A stretch of DNA of 52,640 bases from Candidatus Magnetocorallium paracelense (GTDB lineage: Bacteria; Nitrospirota; Thermodesulfovibrionia; Thermodesulfovibrionales; Magnetobacteriaceae), in the NCBI GenBank assembly GCA_029001845.1, contig JAREWP010000071.1:1-52640 (forward strand), read 5' to 3'. Numbering within the stretch: position 1 is the stretch's first letter; each line of letters begins with the position of its first letter. The notes below the pieces were generated by a model, which searched no databases, was not told the DNA's origin, and saw only the letters and a program-made list of their open reading frames with translations. The translations under genes were made by a program, and so were the position numbers. Below are positions 32,204-40,093 of the stretch, one piece after another.

Positions 32204-33962
32204 ACTCCCGATCCAAATCCTCAGGCAGCGTCCTCACATGATACCTGGTTAACAGCTTATTCAACATCTCCTCGTCGGAATATAAAATACCCCTCTCCTC
32301 CATATACTCGATCGCGCCCTTTGTAAACCCCTTCCTGCCGAAAAACCACAATACCGTCTCCTTTTCTCCGAATACGGCGTTACCGATATCCGCCTTCCTT
32401 TCCGCCAAATCCCGTACAGACTCGATATCCACCTTCTCTTTCAGATACTTACACTCCCCGAACCACTGAACAAAAAGATTTAAGCCAATAATATCGACCT
32501 GCGCCTTTCTGCCCCTGTCACGATCCTTTAGCAATCGGTTGTCAATCAAATCGAACTTTGGCAGTTTGATCTTTTTATCGATCCCGAAATACGCCTTCCC
32601 ATCCACCTCTTCATTTCTCCACTTGCTCATCAGATAGAGTATGTATATTTCTACCGCCACTCCCTTAAAATAGTTGTATCGACCCTCCAGGCTCTTATAC
32701 TCCTCGAATTTACCCCGTTTTACTCTATCCCTCTCCTTATTCTCAACCTCCACCTCGCACCAGGCCTGCAGAAACTCATTTAAAACCGGATCCTTCACCT
32801 TTACAAAATACCAACCCTTCATGGCGTCGGCCTCAAGCAGATCGGCCCATGCCAGGTCGGTCAGCATTTGGCGAACCTCTTCAAAACTCCGCCCCAATCT
32901 TCCGGCAATCTCTTCCATCTGATTATAGTTGATCGTGTCATACTTCGAAGCATGATATATCAGCTCCCTTCCGATCCCCTTTCTGTTCTGTTGATTAACA
33001 AAACCCTGCACCTGCCTCTCCAGCTCACTCCATATTCTGCCCTCTAACAGGCTGTATGTATATACATTGAGAATATTATCGACACTATTCAAAGGAACCT
33101 GCAACCTGGCAGCATCCTTTACGATCAACCCGATATAATAGGGATTCCCTCCGCACTTTCTGGCAAGCCACAAAGCGAAGAGCTCCTCTGTCTTCACATT
33201 CAGCTTTTTACACCACTTAATGACAAGATCCCTTCCATGATAATCGTTCATGCCTTCGAAATAGTCCAAATCGAACCGTGCAAACAAAGGCCCTGTCCGA
33301 AGAATATCGTATAATATCAGGCTCTTGGAGGACCCGGTAATAATATGGGGACACTCCAGGCTCTCTACAGCCTCCTGATAGTTTCCTATGCAATTGGGAT
33401 TTCCTCCGTCTTTATTCCTTACTTTCAACACCTCCTGAAACTCATCGACAAATACGATGACAAGCTCTTCATTGTAATCCGATACAGTGCGAGGGGCGTT
33501 AATGGCAATGGTTAACATTTGATTGACTTCATTGATTCCGGACTCGTTCCTGAACCTCTCCAGCACCTCTATCATCCCCCTTGATCCGTCCTCGTTCAAT
33601 CCAAAATCCATTAGTTTCGATAAGTCATACCTTAAAATTTCCTCTGACATCTTCTTGTTCTTAAAAGCAAAATATTGTCTCAAGAAGTTTTGAAGATAAG
33701 CTCTGGAGAAATCGGGGTTCTCCAAATTCTTTCCCTCATAGGACCAAAACACCGGAACCACCTCGTCCTGCTCGAAAAACAGCCTGTTATAGACCCTCTT
33801 GAACAGCTCCGTCTTTCCCAACCGCCTCAATCCGATAAGGGCTGTTGATCCGAAGGTCTTCCCCTCTGTCATTTTGACGCCGTAGTGATACAGAGACTCC
33901 AGCCACTTCTCTCTGTCAGTAAAGAGATCATCGGACAGGGTTTTTAATATCCATCTGCTCAT
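32202..33962 (-). CDS. ATPase_2-type P-loop ATPase with C-terminal nuclease-like domain
   Basis: The 586-residue protein has Walker A GLRRLGKTE (44-52) and Walker B VIVFVDEFQE (167-176), followed by the sensor HIITGSSKSLI. A winged-helix region (GRELIYHASKYDTINYNQME) leads to a C-terminal PD-(D/E)XK-like block, KAQVDIIGLNLFVQWFGECK, near residue 495-515. This is the layout of the archaeal-type ATPase_2 plus DUF234 proteins, common in anaerobic bacteria and archaea. The function is unproven; defence or DNA processing have been proposed for the class. The motifs are intact. Its 3' end carries a half copy of repeat C. It is the second ATPase-nuclease fusion in this part of the window, after 29139-30287. 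Confidence 0.85.
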   Translation of the reverse strand: MSRWILKTLSDDLFTDREKWLESLYHYGVKMTEGKTFGSTALIGLRRLGKTELFKRVYNRLFFEQDEVVPVFWSYEGKNLENPDFSRAYLQNFLRQYFAFKNKKMSEEILRYDLSKLMDFGLNEDGSRGMIEVLERFRNESGINEVNQMLTIAINAPRTVSDYNEELVIVFVDEFQEVLKVRNKDGGNPNCIGNYQEAVESLECPHIITGSSKSLILYDILRTGPLFARFDLDYFEGMNDYHGRDLVIKWCKKLNVKTEELFALWLARKCGGNPYYIGLIVKDAARLQVPLNSVDNILNVYTYSLLEGRIWSELERQVQGFVNQQNRKGIGRELIYHASKYDTINYNQMEEIAGRLGRSFEEVRQMLTDLAWADLLEADAMKGWYFVKVKDPVLNEFLQAWCEVEVENKERDRVKRGKFEEYKSLEGRYNYFKGVAVEIYILYLMSKWRNEEVDGKAYFGIDKKIKLPKFDLIDNRLLKDRDRGRKAQVDIIGLNLFVQWFGECKYLKEKVDIESVRDLAERKADIGNAVFGEKETVLWFFGRKGFTKGAIEYMEERGILYSDEEMLNKLLTRYHVRTLPEDLDRE

Positions 33963-34046
33963 CTTTAGTCTCAGGTCTATTATGTTATCGGTTTACGGTA
34001 AAATTTTAACACATCCAAGTCAAGCCGCCTTCAGCAGCTCCCTATT

Positions 34047-34140
34047 CTCTTACTCCCTCTCCCCCCTTGAAGGGGGAGAGGGAGTAAGAGAAAAATCGTC
34101 GTTTTTTGCGCGTAAATTTACTTATAAGGGCATATTTAAA
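34047..34140. repeat. family D repeat with perfect 19-bp hairpin
   Basis: Arms at 34047-34065 and 34072-34090 are perfect inverted repeats (CTCTTACTCCCTCTCCCCC) with a 6-base loop. The following segment, TTTTTTGCGCGTAAATTTAC then TTATAAG, is the reverse complement of the left end of the nested element at 8187. This is the second copy of family D in the window. Confidence 0.7.
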
Positions 34141-34529
34141 TTGACGATTTTCGATTGACGATTTAAAGATTGTCAATTAATAATTATTGATGCGGCTGTT
34201 TTCTTTGAGCTGCCGCATTCTAAACACTTTTGCCTTATTTTTAAAACGTCGATCGACAAGAAATTATTGATATAGAGTCTCTAAGGGCCTAAAAACCTGC
34301 CATCGAAAGCATCCTCTCTTCATCGTCAATTTTACACTTATAATATATGGGATTGCAATTCTCCAGCATAGGCATTTAGGTAATCCAGGTCGAAATTTCT
34401 TATCGACCCTGCATAAAAAAAGGTGAGCATGAGGTAGGATAATTCAACGGAGTTGTGGTTCTTTAGAAAAAAATCGTGTAATCTTAATTTTTAAGTTATC
34501 GGATATGAGTAAGGACATGTTCAGAGGTA
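34141..34529. other. gap without a recognised gene
   Basis: This 389-base stretch has reiterated ATTGACGATTTTCGATTGACG and a small hairpin with ATGCGGC/GCCGCAT arms at 34190-34218, but no ORF of protein-like composition. It separates two minus-strand transcription units. It may hold the promoter of the ATPase at 33962 and the end of the 34530 gene. Confidence 0.5.
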
Positions 34530-34799
34530 TTACTCTTCATCGGTTTCTATGGATATATTTCTTTTCTTTTCGTCCTCGTACCTGTGTTTCGCCTCTGCAA
34601 CGATATCTTCCATATCTTCGATAACTGTATCGAAACCGCCAAAGATATTCTCTTTAAATGCATAACCATACTCAACAACTTTTACGAGAGCCGGTCTTAA
34701 CTTTATCGACGATTTACCCAAAACAAAAGCACCGACAGCACCGGCAATGCCAATGGCAGTACCCCACGGCCCGAAAACCTTTAATATTTTAAAACTCAA
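34530..34799 (-). CDS. small membrane-associated protein next to an HMA2-like protein
   Basis: The 89-residue protein starts with TTG (34797-34799), supported by AAGGGG about ten bases upstream. Residues 10-28 are hydrophobic (GPWGTAIGIAGAVGAFVLG), one membrane segment, followed by an amphipathic helix ending in acidic residues. The pattern resembles the small proteins that accompany HMA-like proteins and metal P-type ATPases, but I cannot name a family with certainty. It follows the HMA2-like gene by 48 bases on the same strand, and both probably belong to one transcript. A role in metal or membrane stress is inference. Confidence 0.6.
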   Translation of the reverse strand: MSFKILKVFGPWGTAIGIAGAVGAFVLGKSSIKLRPALVKVVEYGYAFKENIFGGFDTVIEDMEDIVAEAKHRYEDEKKRNISIETDEE

Positions 34800-34847
34800 T
34801 GCTGCGTTCCCCTTTTACTTACTTCCTGACGACAGTGAATTGTGTCA

Positions 34848-35240
34848 TTATGCCGTAGTGGTTTTTAAGATTTTAAAGACCTTTGGCAATATAACGTTAT
34901 ATGGATTAGGCGCCGCCAGTCGTACAACGGAATCCAGCAGATCAGAGACACCGGAATTTATTTTCGAAGATTTTGGTTTTACAGATGTAGCGGGCAATGT
35001 TTTTTCCCAGGTCTCGCTTCTTTGAATCATATCTTTAATTCCGGCCTTTAATAAGGACACCGAGGTCTTCATCTCGTCAAAATAGAGTAAAACCGATCCT
35101 GTTCTGTGATTCACGGTTACCGATATGACACCTTCCAGTGCGGCAATCTCCTTCTCGATATAATTCCCGGGACCTTTAAGGCCGATAAGAGAAGGTATCT
35201 TCACCCTGAACCTGCCGGGCAACTCGCTCAATGTACTCAT
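34848..35240 (-). CDS. HMA2-like (heavy-metal-associated fold) protein
   Basis: The 130-residue protein opens LPGRFRVKIPSLIGLKGPGN, then IEKEIAALEGVISVTVNHRTG and SVLLYFDEM. This is the ferredoxin-like HMA2 fold, which lacks the CxxC of copper chaperones; no Cys is present at all. The second half (KTLPATSVKPKSSK... LLDSVVRLAAPNPYN) is a linker and a hydrophobic tail. AAGGAGG precedes the ATG at good distance. HMA2 proteins often sit beside metal transport genes, and here fur lies just upstream beyond repeat B4. The metal link therefore rests on context. No partner ATPase is in view. Confidence 0.72.
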   Translation of the reverse strand: MSTLSELPGRFRVKIPSLIGLKGPGNYIEKEIAALEGVISVTVNHRTGSVLLYFDEMKTSVSLLKAGIKDMIQRSETWEKTLPATSVKPKSSKINSGVSDLLDSVVRLAAPNPYNVILPKVFKILKTTTA

Positions 35241-35258
35241 TCGATCCTCCTTGTTTTA

Positions 35259-35397
35259 GTAACTACTCAGGTGTTTAGGCTGAAGACTGGAGCAATAAAT
35301 CAAATGACTTGCTGAGTTGATCAATAAAAAGCTTAACGCTTTATCGATAACGTATGTTTTACCTGACAGCCTTCAGTCTACACACCTAAGCAGTTAC
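35259..35397. repeat. family B inverted repeat, copy B4
   Basis: The left end GTAACTACTCAGGTGTTTAG pairs with the right end CACCTAAGCAGTTAC, and inner arms CTGAAGACTG and CAGCCTTCAG pair too. It is in the opposite orientation to B2 and B3, since the TTATCGATAA block lies toward the right. It separates fur from the HMA2-like gene. Confidence 0.78.
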
Positions 35398-35404
35398 CTT
35401 ATTT

Positions 35405-35842
35405 CTATTGACACTTGCTGCAAATGCCGTATAACAGCATTTCATGGTCTTTTAGATCGTAACCATACTTTACAGCCAGCTTTTCCTGCATCTCCTCTAT
35501 TGTGCTGTCCACGATCTCTACGGTAGCGCCGCACTTCTGACAAACCAGATGATCGTGATGCTCCCTGTTGTAGTTACTTTCGTAACGTGCAAAACCATCG
35601 CGAAAGTTTACCTCTCTGGCGATTCCCGATTGATTAAGCAATTTCAGAACCCTGTATACAGTGGCGATTCCGATTTTGCTGTCCCTGGCTTTTACTCTGT
35701 TGTAGAGTTCCTCAGGGGAGACGTGGTGCTTCATTTCAAGAAAAGTAAGGAGTATGGTCTTTCTCTGACCTGTCATTTTCAGGCTTTTCTTTTTTATGAA
35801 TTCCGTGAAGACGTTGATAATATCCTGTGTATGAGTATTCAT
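35405..35842 (-). CDS. fur: Fur-family metal-responsive repressor
   Basis: The 145-residue regulator has the N-terminal winged helix (LKMTGQRKTILLTFLEMKHH, VSPEELYNRVKARDSKIGIA, TVYRVLKLLNQSGI) and the C-terminal metal domain with HHDH (95-98), C101-C104 and C141-C144. The HHDHLxCxxCG form is that of Fur and its close relatives; a Zur or PerR role cannot be excluded by sequence. A Fur-box-like site lies 22-36 bases upstream of the start, so it probably controls itself. It precedes repeat B4 and the HMA2-like gene on the same strand. No strong Shine-Dalgarno site is visible. Confidence 0.9.
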   Translation of the reverse strand: MNTHTQDIINVFTEFIKKKSLKMTGQRKTILLTFLEMKHHVSPEELYNRVKARDSKIGIATVYRVLKLLNQSGIAREVNFRDGFARYESNYNREHHDHLVCQKCGATVEIVDSTIEEMQEKLAVKYGYDLKDHEMLLYGICSKCQ

Positions 35843-35863
35843 TTATAAAATTCAGCTTTCAAA

Positions 35864-35878
35864 TAATAATGATTATCA
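35864..35878 (-). promoter_or_regulatory. Fur box upstream of fur
   Basis: On the minus strand the sequence TGATAATCATTATTA matches the 7-1-7 Fur consensus TGATAATNATTATCA at all but one position. It lies 22 bases upstream of the fur ATG, within an AT-rich stretch suitable for a promoter. This suggests autoregulation by iron or another metal. Confidence 0.72.
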
Positions 35879-35934
35879 ATATTAATTATACTACTAACAA
35901 TTGCTTATGTCAAGTGGAAAAACAGCTCATTGGC

Positions 35935-36077
35935 ATAATCTTAAAAAGCTATCAGCTATCAGCTTTTTAATTGTAATATTTTATGGTTTAAAACACATTC
36001 ACCCATAAGGTGAAGCTTATTATTGGCATATTATCAATACTTCCTTTCACTGATAGCTGACTGCCGTTTTTAGATAA
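35935..36077. repeat. family C inverted repeat, copy C3
   Basis: The left end ATCTTAAAAAGCTATCAGC and the right end CTGATAGCTGACTGCCGTTT are inverted to each other. The centre carries CACCCATAAGGTGAAGC, shared with C1 and C2 in reverse orientation. It lies upstream of fur. A-run and T-run at the two ends again suit a bidirectional terminator. Confidence 0.75.
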
Positions 36078-36307
36078 TTTTTTATTTTAAAGATTATATC
36101 ATGACTGCCGATATATATAGTGTAAAATTAATAAGGAAACGTGACAGATAATTAACTTGAGAGACAAGTTGCCTCTTACGAAATGAAAACGTTTCAAAAC
36201 GACATTGCATTGAGACATTTTGTTCCAAAAGTTGATTATAGTTATCATGTTGTCTGCAATATTACAGCGGGATGCTGTTTTCGGTGATATTTACAGGGAG
36301 GTAAATT
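36078..36307. other. leader region of the small ORF, no gene seen
   Basis: These 230 AT-rich bases precede the 21-codon ORF at 36308. TGAAAACGTTTCA at about 36184-36196 is nearly palindromic and could be an operator. TTGAGA and TTGATT occur downstream of it, but I cannot fix a -10. The word GACATTGCA appears both here and at the start of the small ORF. Confidence 0.4.
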
Positions 36308-36373
36308 ATGGACATTGCAAATGACGAAAAGTTTCCTTTACGCTATAACTTATATTTTTATAGCACTATTTAA
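36308..36373 (+). CDS. 21-residue small ORF followed directly by a terminator
   Basis: The ORF encodes MDIANDEKFPLRYNLYFYST then I and stops at TAA 36371-36373. A strong GGGAGG lies seven bases upstream of the ATG, and the first base of a 12-bp terminator stem comes right after the stop codon. This combination of ribosome site, short frame and immediate terminator is unlike random sequence. It could be a leader peptide or a small regulatory or membrane-touching protein; the end is aromatic and hydrophobic. It converges on acs, whose 3' end is just beyond the terminator. I do not recognise the sequence. Confidence 0.5.
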   Translation: MDIANDEKFPLRYNLYFYSTI

Positions 36374-36413
36374 GGATGGGTAAAGATTGCTTTACCCATC
36401 CCCACCTTTTTTT
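36374..36413 (+). terminator. Rho-independent terminator after the small ORF, shared with acs
   Basis: The stem GGATGGGTAAAG (36374-36385) pairs perfectly with CTTTACCCATCC (36390-36401) around a 4-base loop. CCACC separates the stem from a T7 run at 36407-36413. On the minus strand the same stem follows the acs stop by about ten bases but lacks a strong T-run, so it serves mainly the plus-strand unit. Confidence 0.75.
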
Positions 36414-38400
36414 ACAACATCCCCTTAAGAATTTCATCTACGACAAAAGGATCGGCCAAAGTAGTCGTATCGCCGAGATTCTCTACATCTCCCTTTGCAA
36501 TATTTCTTAAGATACGCCGCATGATCTTGCCGCTTCTTGTTTTGGGAAGGCCCGATGCAAATTGCAGCTTGTCCGGCGAAGCGATGGCCCCTATCACTTC
36601 CCTTACATGATTGATCAGTTCCTTCTTAAGAGCATCCGTCGGGGAGACATCTCCCTTTACAGTCACAAACACATATAATCCCTCCCCTTTGATGTCGTGG
36701 GGAAAGCCGACAGCAGCCGCCTCGGAAACGGATGGATGGCTGACAAGGGCGGATTCCACTTCAGCGGTGCCTATCCTGTGGCCCGATATATTGATTACGT
36801 CGTCAACTCTTCCCATAATCCAAAAGTCTCCGTCACTATCCACTCTGGCGCTGTCCCCGGGGAAATACATGCCGGGGAATTTCGAAAAATAGACCTCCTT
36901 CACCCTCTTGTTCTCGCTATCGCCGTACGTACCTCTGATGATTCCGGGCCAGGGCTTTTTTATGACCAGATAACCGCCTTCATCCGGTCCTGCCGGCGTG
37001 CCGTCTTCTTTTAAGATAGCCGGAGAAATTCCGGGAAAGGGTTTACATGCCGATCCCGGTTTGGTCGGTATCGCTCCGGGAAGGGGAGTAATCAATATTC
37101 CCCCTGTTTCTGTCTGCCACCATGTATCTACGATAGGCAGCTTCTCCTGACCGATATTCTTGTGGTACCACATCCATGCTTCGGGGTTTATAGGTTCGCC
37201 TACCGTACCGAGCACTCTGAGAGAGGAGAGATCGTATTTTTTCATCCAACTCTCGCCTTCTCTCATCAAAGAACGGATGGCTGTGGGCGCCGTGTAAAAA
37301 GAGGTTATACCGTACTTTTCAACGATCTTCCAAAATCTCCCCGGATTTGGAAAAGTAGGAATGCCTTCGAACATGACCGTAGTGGCGCCATTACACAAAG
37401 GGCCGTACACTATATAACTGTGCCCGGTTATCCACCCTATATCGGCCGTACAAAAATGAATATCGTCCTCTTTATTATTGAATATCCACTTGAACGTAAG
37501 CGCAGTATACAGAAGATATCCCCCTGTCGTGTGCAATACGCCCTTCGGTTTACCGGTGGATCCGGAAGTGTATAAAATAAAGAGGGGGTCCTCCGAGTCC
37601 ATCCACTCAGGTTCGCAATAACTCTCTATATCGTCGGCAGTTATTTCGTCATGCCACCAAAAATCCCTATCAGGAGTCATCGCAGTTCTGTAACCCGTTA
37701 CTGTCTGAACTTTGGCTACAAGCACTCTCTCCACGGTAGGGCAGACTTCCACGGCTTCATCGACATTCGCCTTCAAAGGGACGAACTTTCTTCCCCTGGC
37801 GCCATAATCGGCGGTAATTACCATTTTTGCACCGCAATCCTGAATTCTATCCTTTAAGGATTGAGAGCTGAAGCCGCCAAACACGACACTGTGTATTGCC
37901 CCTATCCTGGCGCAACCCAACATGGCAATGGAAAGTTCCGGTATCATAGGCATATAAATCATGACCCTGTCGCCTTTCTTTATACCATGCTTTTTCAGAA
38001 CATTGGCGAATCGGCTCACTTCATGATAGAGTTGTCGATAGGTGAGAGTTCTGCTTATATAGCCATAATTGGACTCCCATATAATGGCTGCTTTGTTTCT
38101 TTTATCGCTGTTTATAAACCTGTCCAGACAATTATAAGAAACATTGAGCTTACCGTTAATAAACCATTTCGAATAGGGTTTATGAAAATCGTACTCCAAG
38201 ACTTTATCCCATTTTTTGAACCAGTGAAGATTATTTTCAGCCATCTCCGCCCAAAAACCTTCATTATCCTCTACAGATCTTTTATAAAGCTCTTCATACT
38301 CGGCGAAACTCTTTATATACGCCCTTTCGACAACATCGGGGCCGGGCGAAAAAACCCTCTTTTCATCCATTAAAACTTCAATGTTCTTCATCTCTTCCAT
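36412..38400 (-). CDS. acs: acetyl-CoA synthetase (AMP-forming)
   Basis: Acs activates acetate to acetyl-CoA through acetyl-AMP. The 662-residue protein has all the class motifs: [16 protein letters not shown] early, the P-loop-like [20 protein letters not shown], the [14 protein letters not shown] block, the hinge region [20 protein letters not shown], and the C-terminal [12 protein letters not shown] with the acetylation-sensitive Lys. The length is usual. GGAGG lies seven bases before the first ATG and supports that start. It is monocistronic, ending against the terminator at 36374, with repeat B5 upstream of the start. In an anaerobe it would assimilate acetate or run in reverse. Confidence 0.95.
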   Translation of the reverse strand: MEEMKNIEVLMDEKRVFSPGPDVVERAYIKSFAEYEELYKRSVEDNEGFWAEMAENNLHWFKKWDKVLEYDFHKPYSKWFINGKLNVSYNCLDRFINSDKRNKAAIIWESNYGYISRTLTYRQLYHEVSRFANVLKKHGIKKGDRVMIYMPMIPELSIAMLGCARIGAIHSVVFGGFSSQSLKDRIQDCGAKMVITADYGARGRKFVPLKANVDEAVEVCPTVERVLVAKVQTVTGYRTAMTPDRDFWWHDEITADDIESYCEPEWMDSEDPLFILYTSGSTGKPKGVLHTTGGYLLYTALTFKWIFNNKEDDIHFCTADIGWITGHSYIVYGPLCNGATTVMFEGIPTFPNPGRFWKIVEKYGITSFYTAPTAIRSLMREGESWMKKYDLSSLRVLGTVGEPINPEAWMWYHKNIGQEKLPIVDTWWQTETGGILITPLPGAIPTKPGSACKPFPGISPAILKEDGTPAGPDEGGYLVIKKPWPGIIRGTYGDSENKRVKEVYFSKFPGMYFPGDSARVDSDGDFWIMGRVDDVINISGHRIGTAEVESALVSHPSVSEAAAVGFPHDIKGEGLYVFVTVKGDVSPTDALKKELINHVREVIGAIASPDKLQFASGLPKTRSGKIMRRILRNIAKGDVENLGDTTTLADPFVVDEILKGML

Positions 38401-38426
38401 CTCTTAACCTCCATTATAAAATTACA

Positions 38427-38562
38427 GTAACTACTTAAGGTATTTAGACTGAAGGCTGAAGCAAAAGATCTGATGGTTTGGGAGTGTCGGTCAATAAAAA
38501 ACTTAGATTTTTATCAATAACGCATGTTTTACCTAATAGTCTTCAGCCTTAACTCCTGAACG
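38427..38562. repeat. family B inverted repeat, copy B5
   Basis: The left end GTAACTACTTAAGG and inner arm GACTGAAGGCTGAAG are clear. The right inner arm is CTTCAGCC, followed by a diverged end TTAACTCCTGAAC. The centre TTTTATCAATAACGCATG then TTTTACC matches B1 and B4. It lies upstream of acs. Confidence 0.7.
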
Positions 38563-38644
38563 GACCCTGATAATATTAATTTATTGACTCGGAAATATCA
38601 AGAGATGTCCTTTTTTTTCAGTAATGCTTATCAAAATGATGATT

Positions 38645-38800
38645 TGATATAGGATTCTATACCATTAATTTAAGGGGTGAAGCGCCTTCCGAAGGAAGCG
38701 GGTCATGTTTGAGAAGGCGCAGCGAAGCGGAGCCTTCGAGTTTAGCCGCTGAAGGCGGATGGTGCTTTACTCCTTAAGTTAATGACATTGATATAGGATT
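38645..38800. mobile_element. family A MITE-like element, copy A6, with target-site duplication
   Basis: The body is 38657-38788 (132 bp), between 12-bp direct repeats TGATATAGGATT at 38645-38656 and 38789-38800. The inverted ends read CATTAATTTAAGG and CATTAACTTAAGG. It lies about 90 bases before the DUF3391-like gene. The gap 38401-38892 contains only this element, B5 and leader sequence. Confidence 0.87.
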
Positions 38801-38892
38801 TATAATTGTGTTATATTGTCAGTAAAAGCAATAAAAACATCTTAAACCGGTAAACATTTCTTAATCAACAGAAAAACGAACCACACATTAAT

Positions 38893-39240
38893 ATGACTTC
38901 CGTTAATTTAAAAAATCTGAGACCGGGCATGGTGCTTGCCAAAGATATTATGAACAGTTATGGTCGTATTATTTTACGTTCCGGCGTAGAGTTTACGGAA
39001 AGAGAGATTTATATCCTCAAAACATGGGGTATTACGGAAGCCGAGGTAGAAGAGGAGTCCTGCAAAAGCATCGAAAAGCCGTCTGCTCCCAATATAGCTC
39101 CTGAAAGGTTGGAACAAGTGGAAAAAGAAATGAAAAGGATATTTTCACGTTCCAATTTTGACCACCCCGTAATGAACGAGCTTTTCCGCCTTTGTCTTCA
39201 GCGAAGAATCAAACACGAAGCAAAAGCCGAAAATAACTAA
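38893..39240 (+). CDS. DUF3391-like small protein of a c-di-GMP/HDOD operon
   Basis: The 115-residue protein reads LKNLRPGMVLAKDIMNSYGR, then IILRSGVEFTEREIYILKTW and GITEAEVEEE. This is the small beta domain (DUF3391-like) usually found at the N-terminus of HD-GYP proteins (LRPGMVLARDIY...GxxLLxxGxxLTxxxixxLkxwGI). Here it is a stand-alone protein with a short helical tail (EQVEKEMKRIFSRSNFDHPV). It begins a four-gene operon, five bases before an HDOD gene. It may act as a detached regulatory domain for the neighbouring HDOD protein, which is inference. No clear Shine-Dalgarno site is visible. Confidence 0.8.
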   Translation: MTSVNLKNLRPGMVLAKDIMNSYGRIILRSGVEFTEREIYILKTWGITEAEVEEESCKSIEKPSAPNIAPERLEQVEKEMKRIFSRSNFDHPVMNELFRLCLQRRIKHEAKAENN

Positions 39241-39245
39241 CAGAC

Positions 39246-40091
39246 ATGACAACACCTGAAGATTTTATAAAGGGAGACATAACGATCTCATCACTGCCCG
39301 ATGTGTTTACCAGGCTGGATAACGCCATAAACGATCCCAGAGGTTCCTTATCGGTTATTGCGGACCTTATCAGTAAAGATGCAGGGCTTACGGCCAGGCT
39401 TTTGAAAATAGCAAACAGTGCTCTCTTTAAATTTTCCAACGAAATTGTAACAATCAGCCAGGCAGTTACAGTTATCGGCATGCAACAGCTTCGAGACCTT
39501 ATACTGGCCACAAGCGTTATCGACATGTTTCAGCAGAACAATTTGGATAAAGAGACTGTAAATTCATTCTGGCATCATAATATCGCCTGCGGTATAACAG
39601 CCAGAGTGATCGCCACATATCGAAGGGAAGTCAATGTAGAGCGTTTTTACGTTTCCGGCATTCTTCATGATTTGGGAAGGCTTGTAATTTACATGAAAGC
39701 CCCGGAACTGACAAAAATCACTCAACTTCGCGCCAATACCGACAAAACGACCATATACGAGTCGGAGCAAAAAATTCTCGGCTTTGACCACGCCGCAGTG
39801 GGAGGCAAATTGTTGTCAACATGGAATCTTCCTGACAGTCTGATACAAATGGTCAGTTACCATCACAATCCATCTGCTTCTCCTAACTACCCTTTAGAAG
39901 CATCGATTATACATATGGCCGACATAATATCTTGCGCCATGCAACTCGGATTCAGCGCCGAAGACTACGTACCGCCTCTCGATCCGGCGGCATGGGAAAT
40001 GCTGGGACTTAAAAAAAGCGTGTTAACCGGCATCATGAATCAGGTTGACCAACAGTTCGCGGATGCAATAAACATATTTGTACGAGAGTAG
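39246..40091 (+). CDS. HDOD-domain signalling protein
   Basis: The 281-residue protein is an HDOD domain without other parts: ISSLPDVFTRLDNAIND, then VIADLISKDAGLTARLLKIA, NSALFKFSNEIVTISQAVTV, IGMQQLRDLILATSVIDMF, GILHDLGRLVIYMKAP, and FDHAAVGGKLL with VSYHHNPSASP. The HD pair is seen in HDLGR and the HH in YHHNP, so some metal ligands are kept. It sits between the DUF3391-like protein and a GGDEF/EAL protein, five and two bases from them. The three probably act in one cyclic-dinucleotide pathway. It is shorter than the zinc-ribbon HDOD protein at 17325. Confidence 0.87.
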   Translation: MTTPEDFIKGDITISSLPDVFTRLDNAINDPRGSLSVIADLISKDAGLTARLLKIANSALFKFSNEIVTISQAVTVIGMQQLRDLILATSVIDMFQQNNLDKETVNSFWHHNIACGITARVIATYRREVNVERFYVSGILHDLGRLVIYMKAPELTKITQLRANTDKTTIYESEQKILGFDHAAVGGKLLSTWNLPDSLIQMVSYHHNPSASPNYPLEASIIHMADIISCAMQLGFSAEDYVPPLDPAAWEMLGLKKSVLTGIMNQVDQQFADAINIFVRE

Positions 40092-40093
40092 TA

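Noticed and set aside
36184-36196. TGAAAACGTTTCA as a cre/LacI-type operator
   Set aside because: It is one base short of the 14-base consensus and has no nearby regulator, so I only mention it as a weak possibility.
37861-38373. A 170-codon plus-strand ORF antisense to acs
   Set aside because: acs is certain from its motifs, and the antisense frame is open only because of codon usage.
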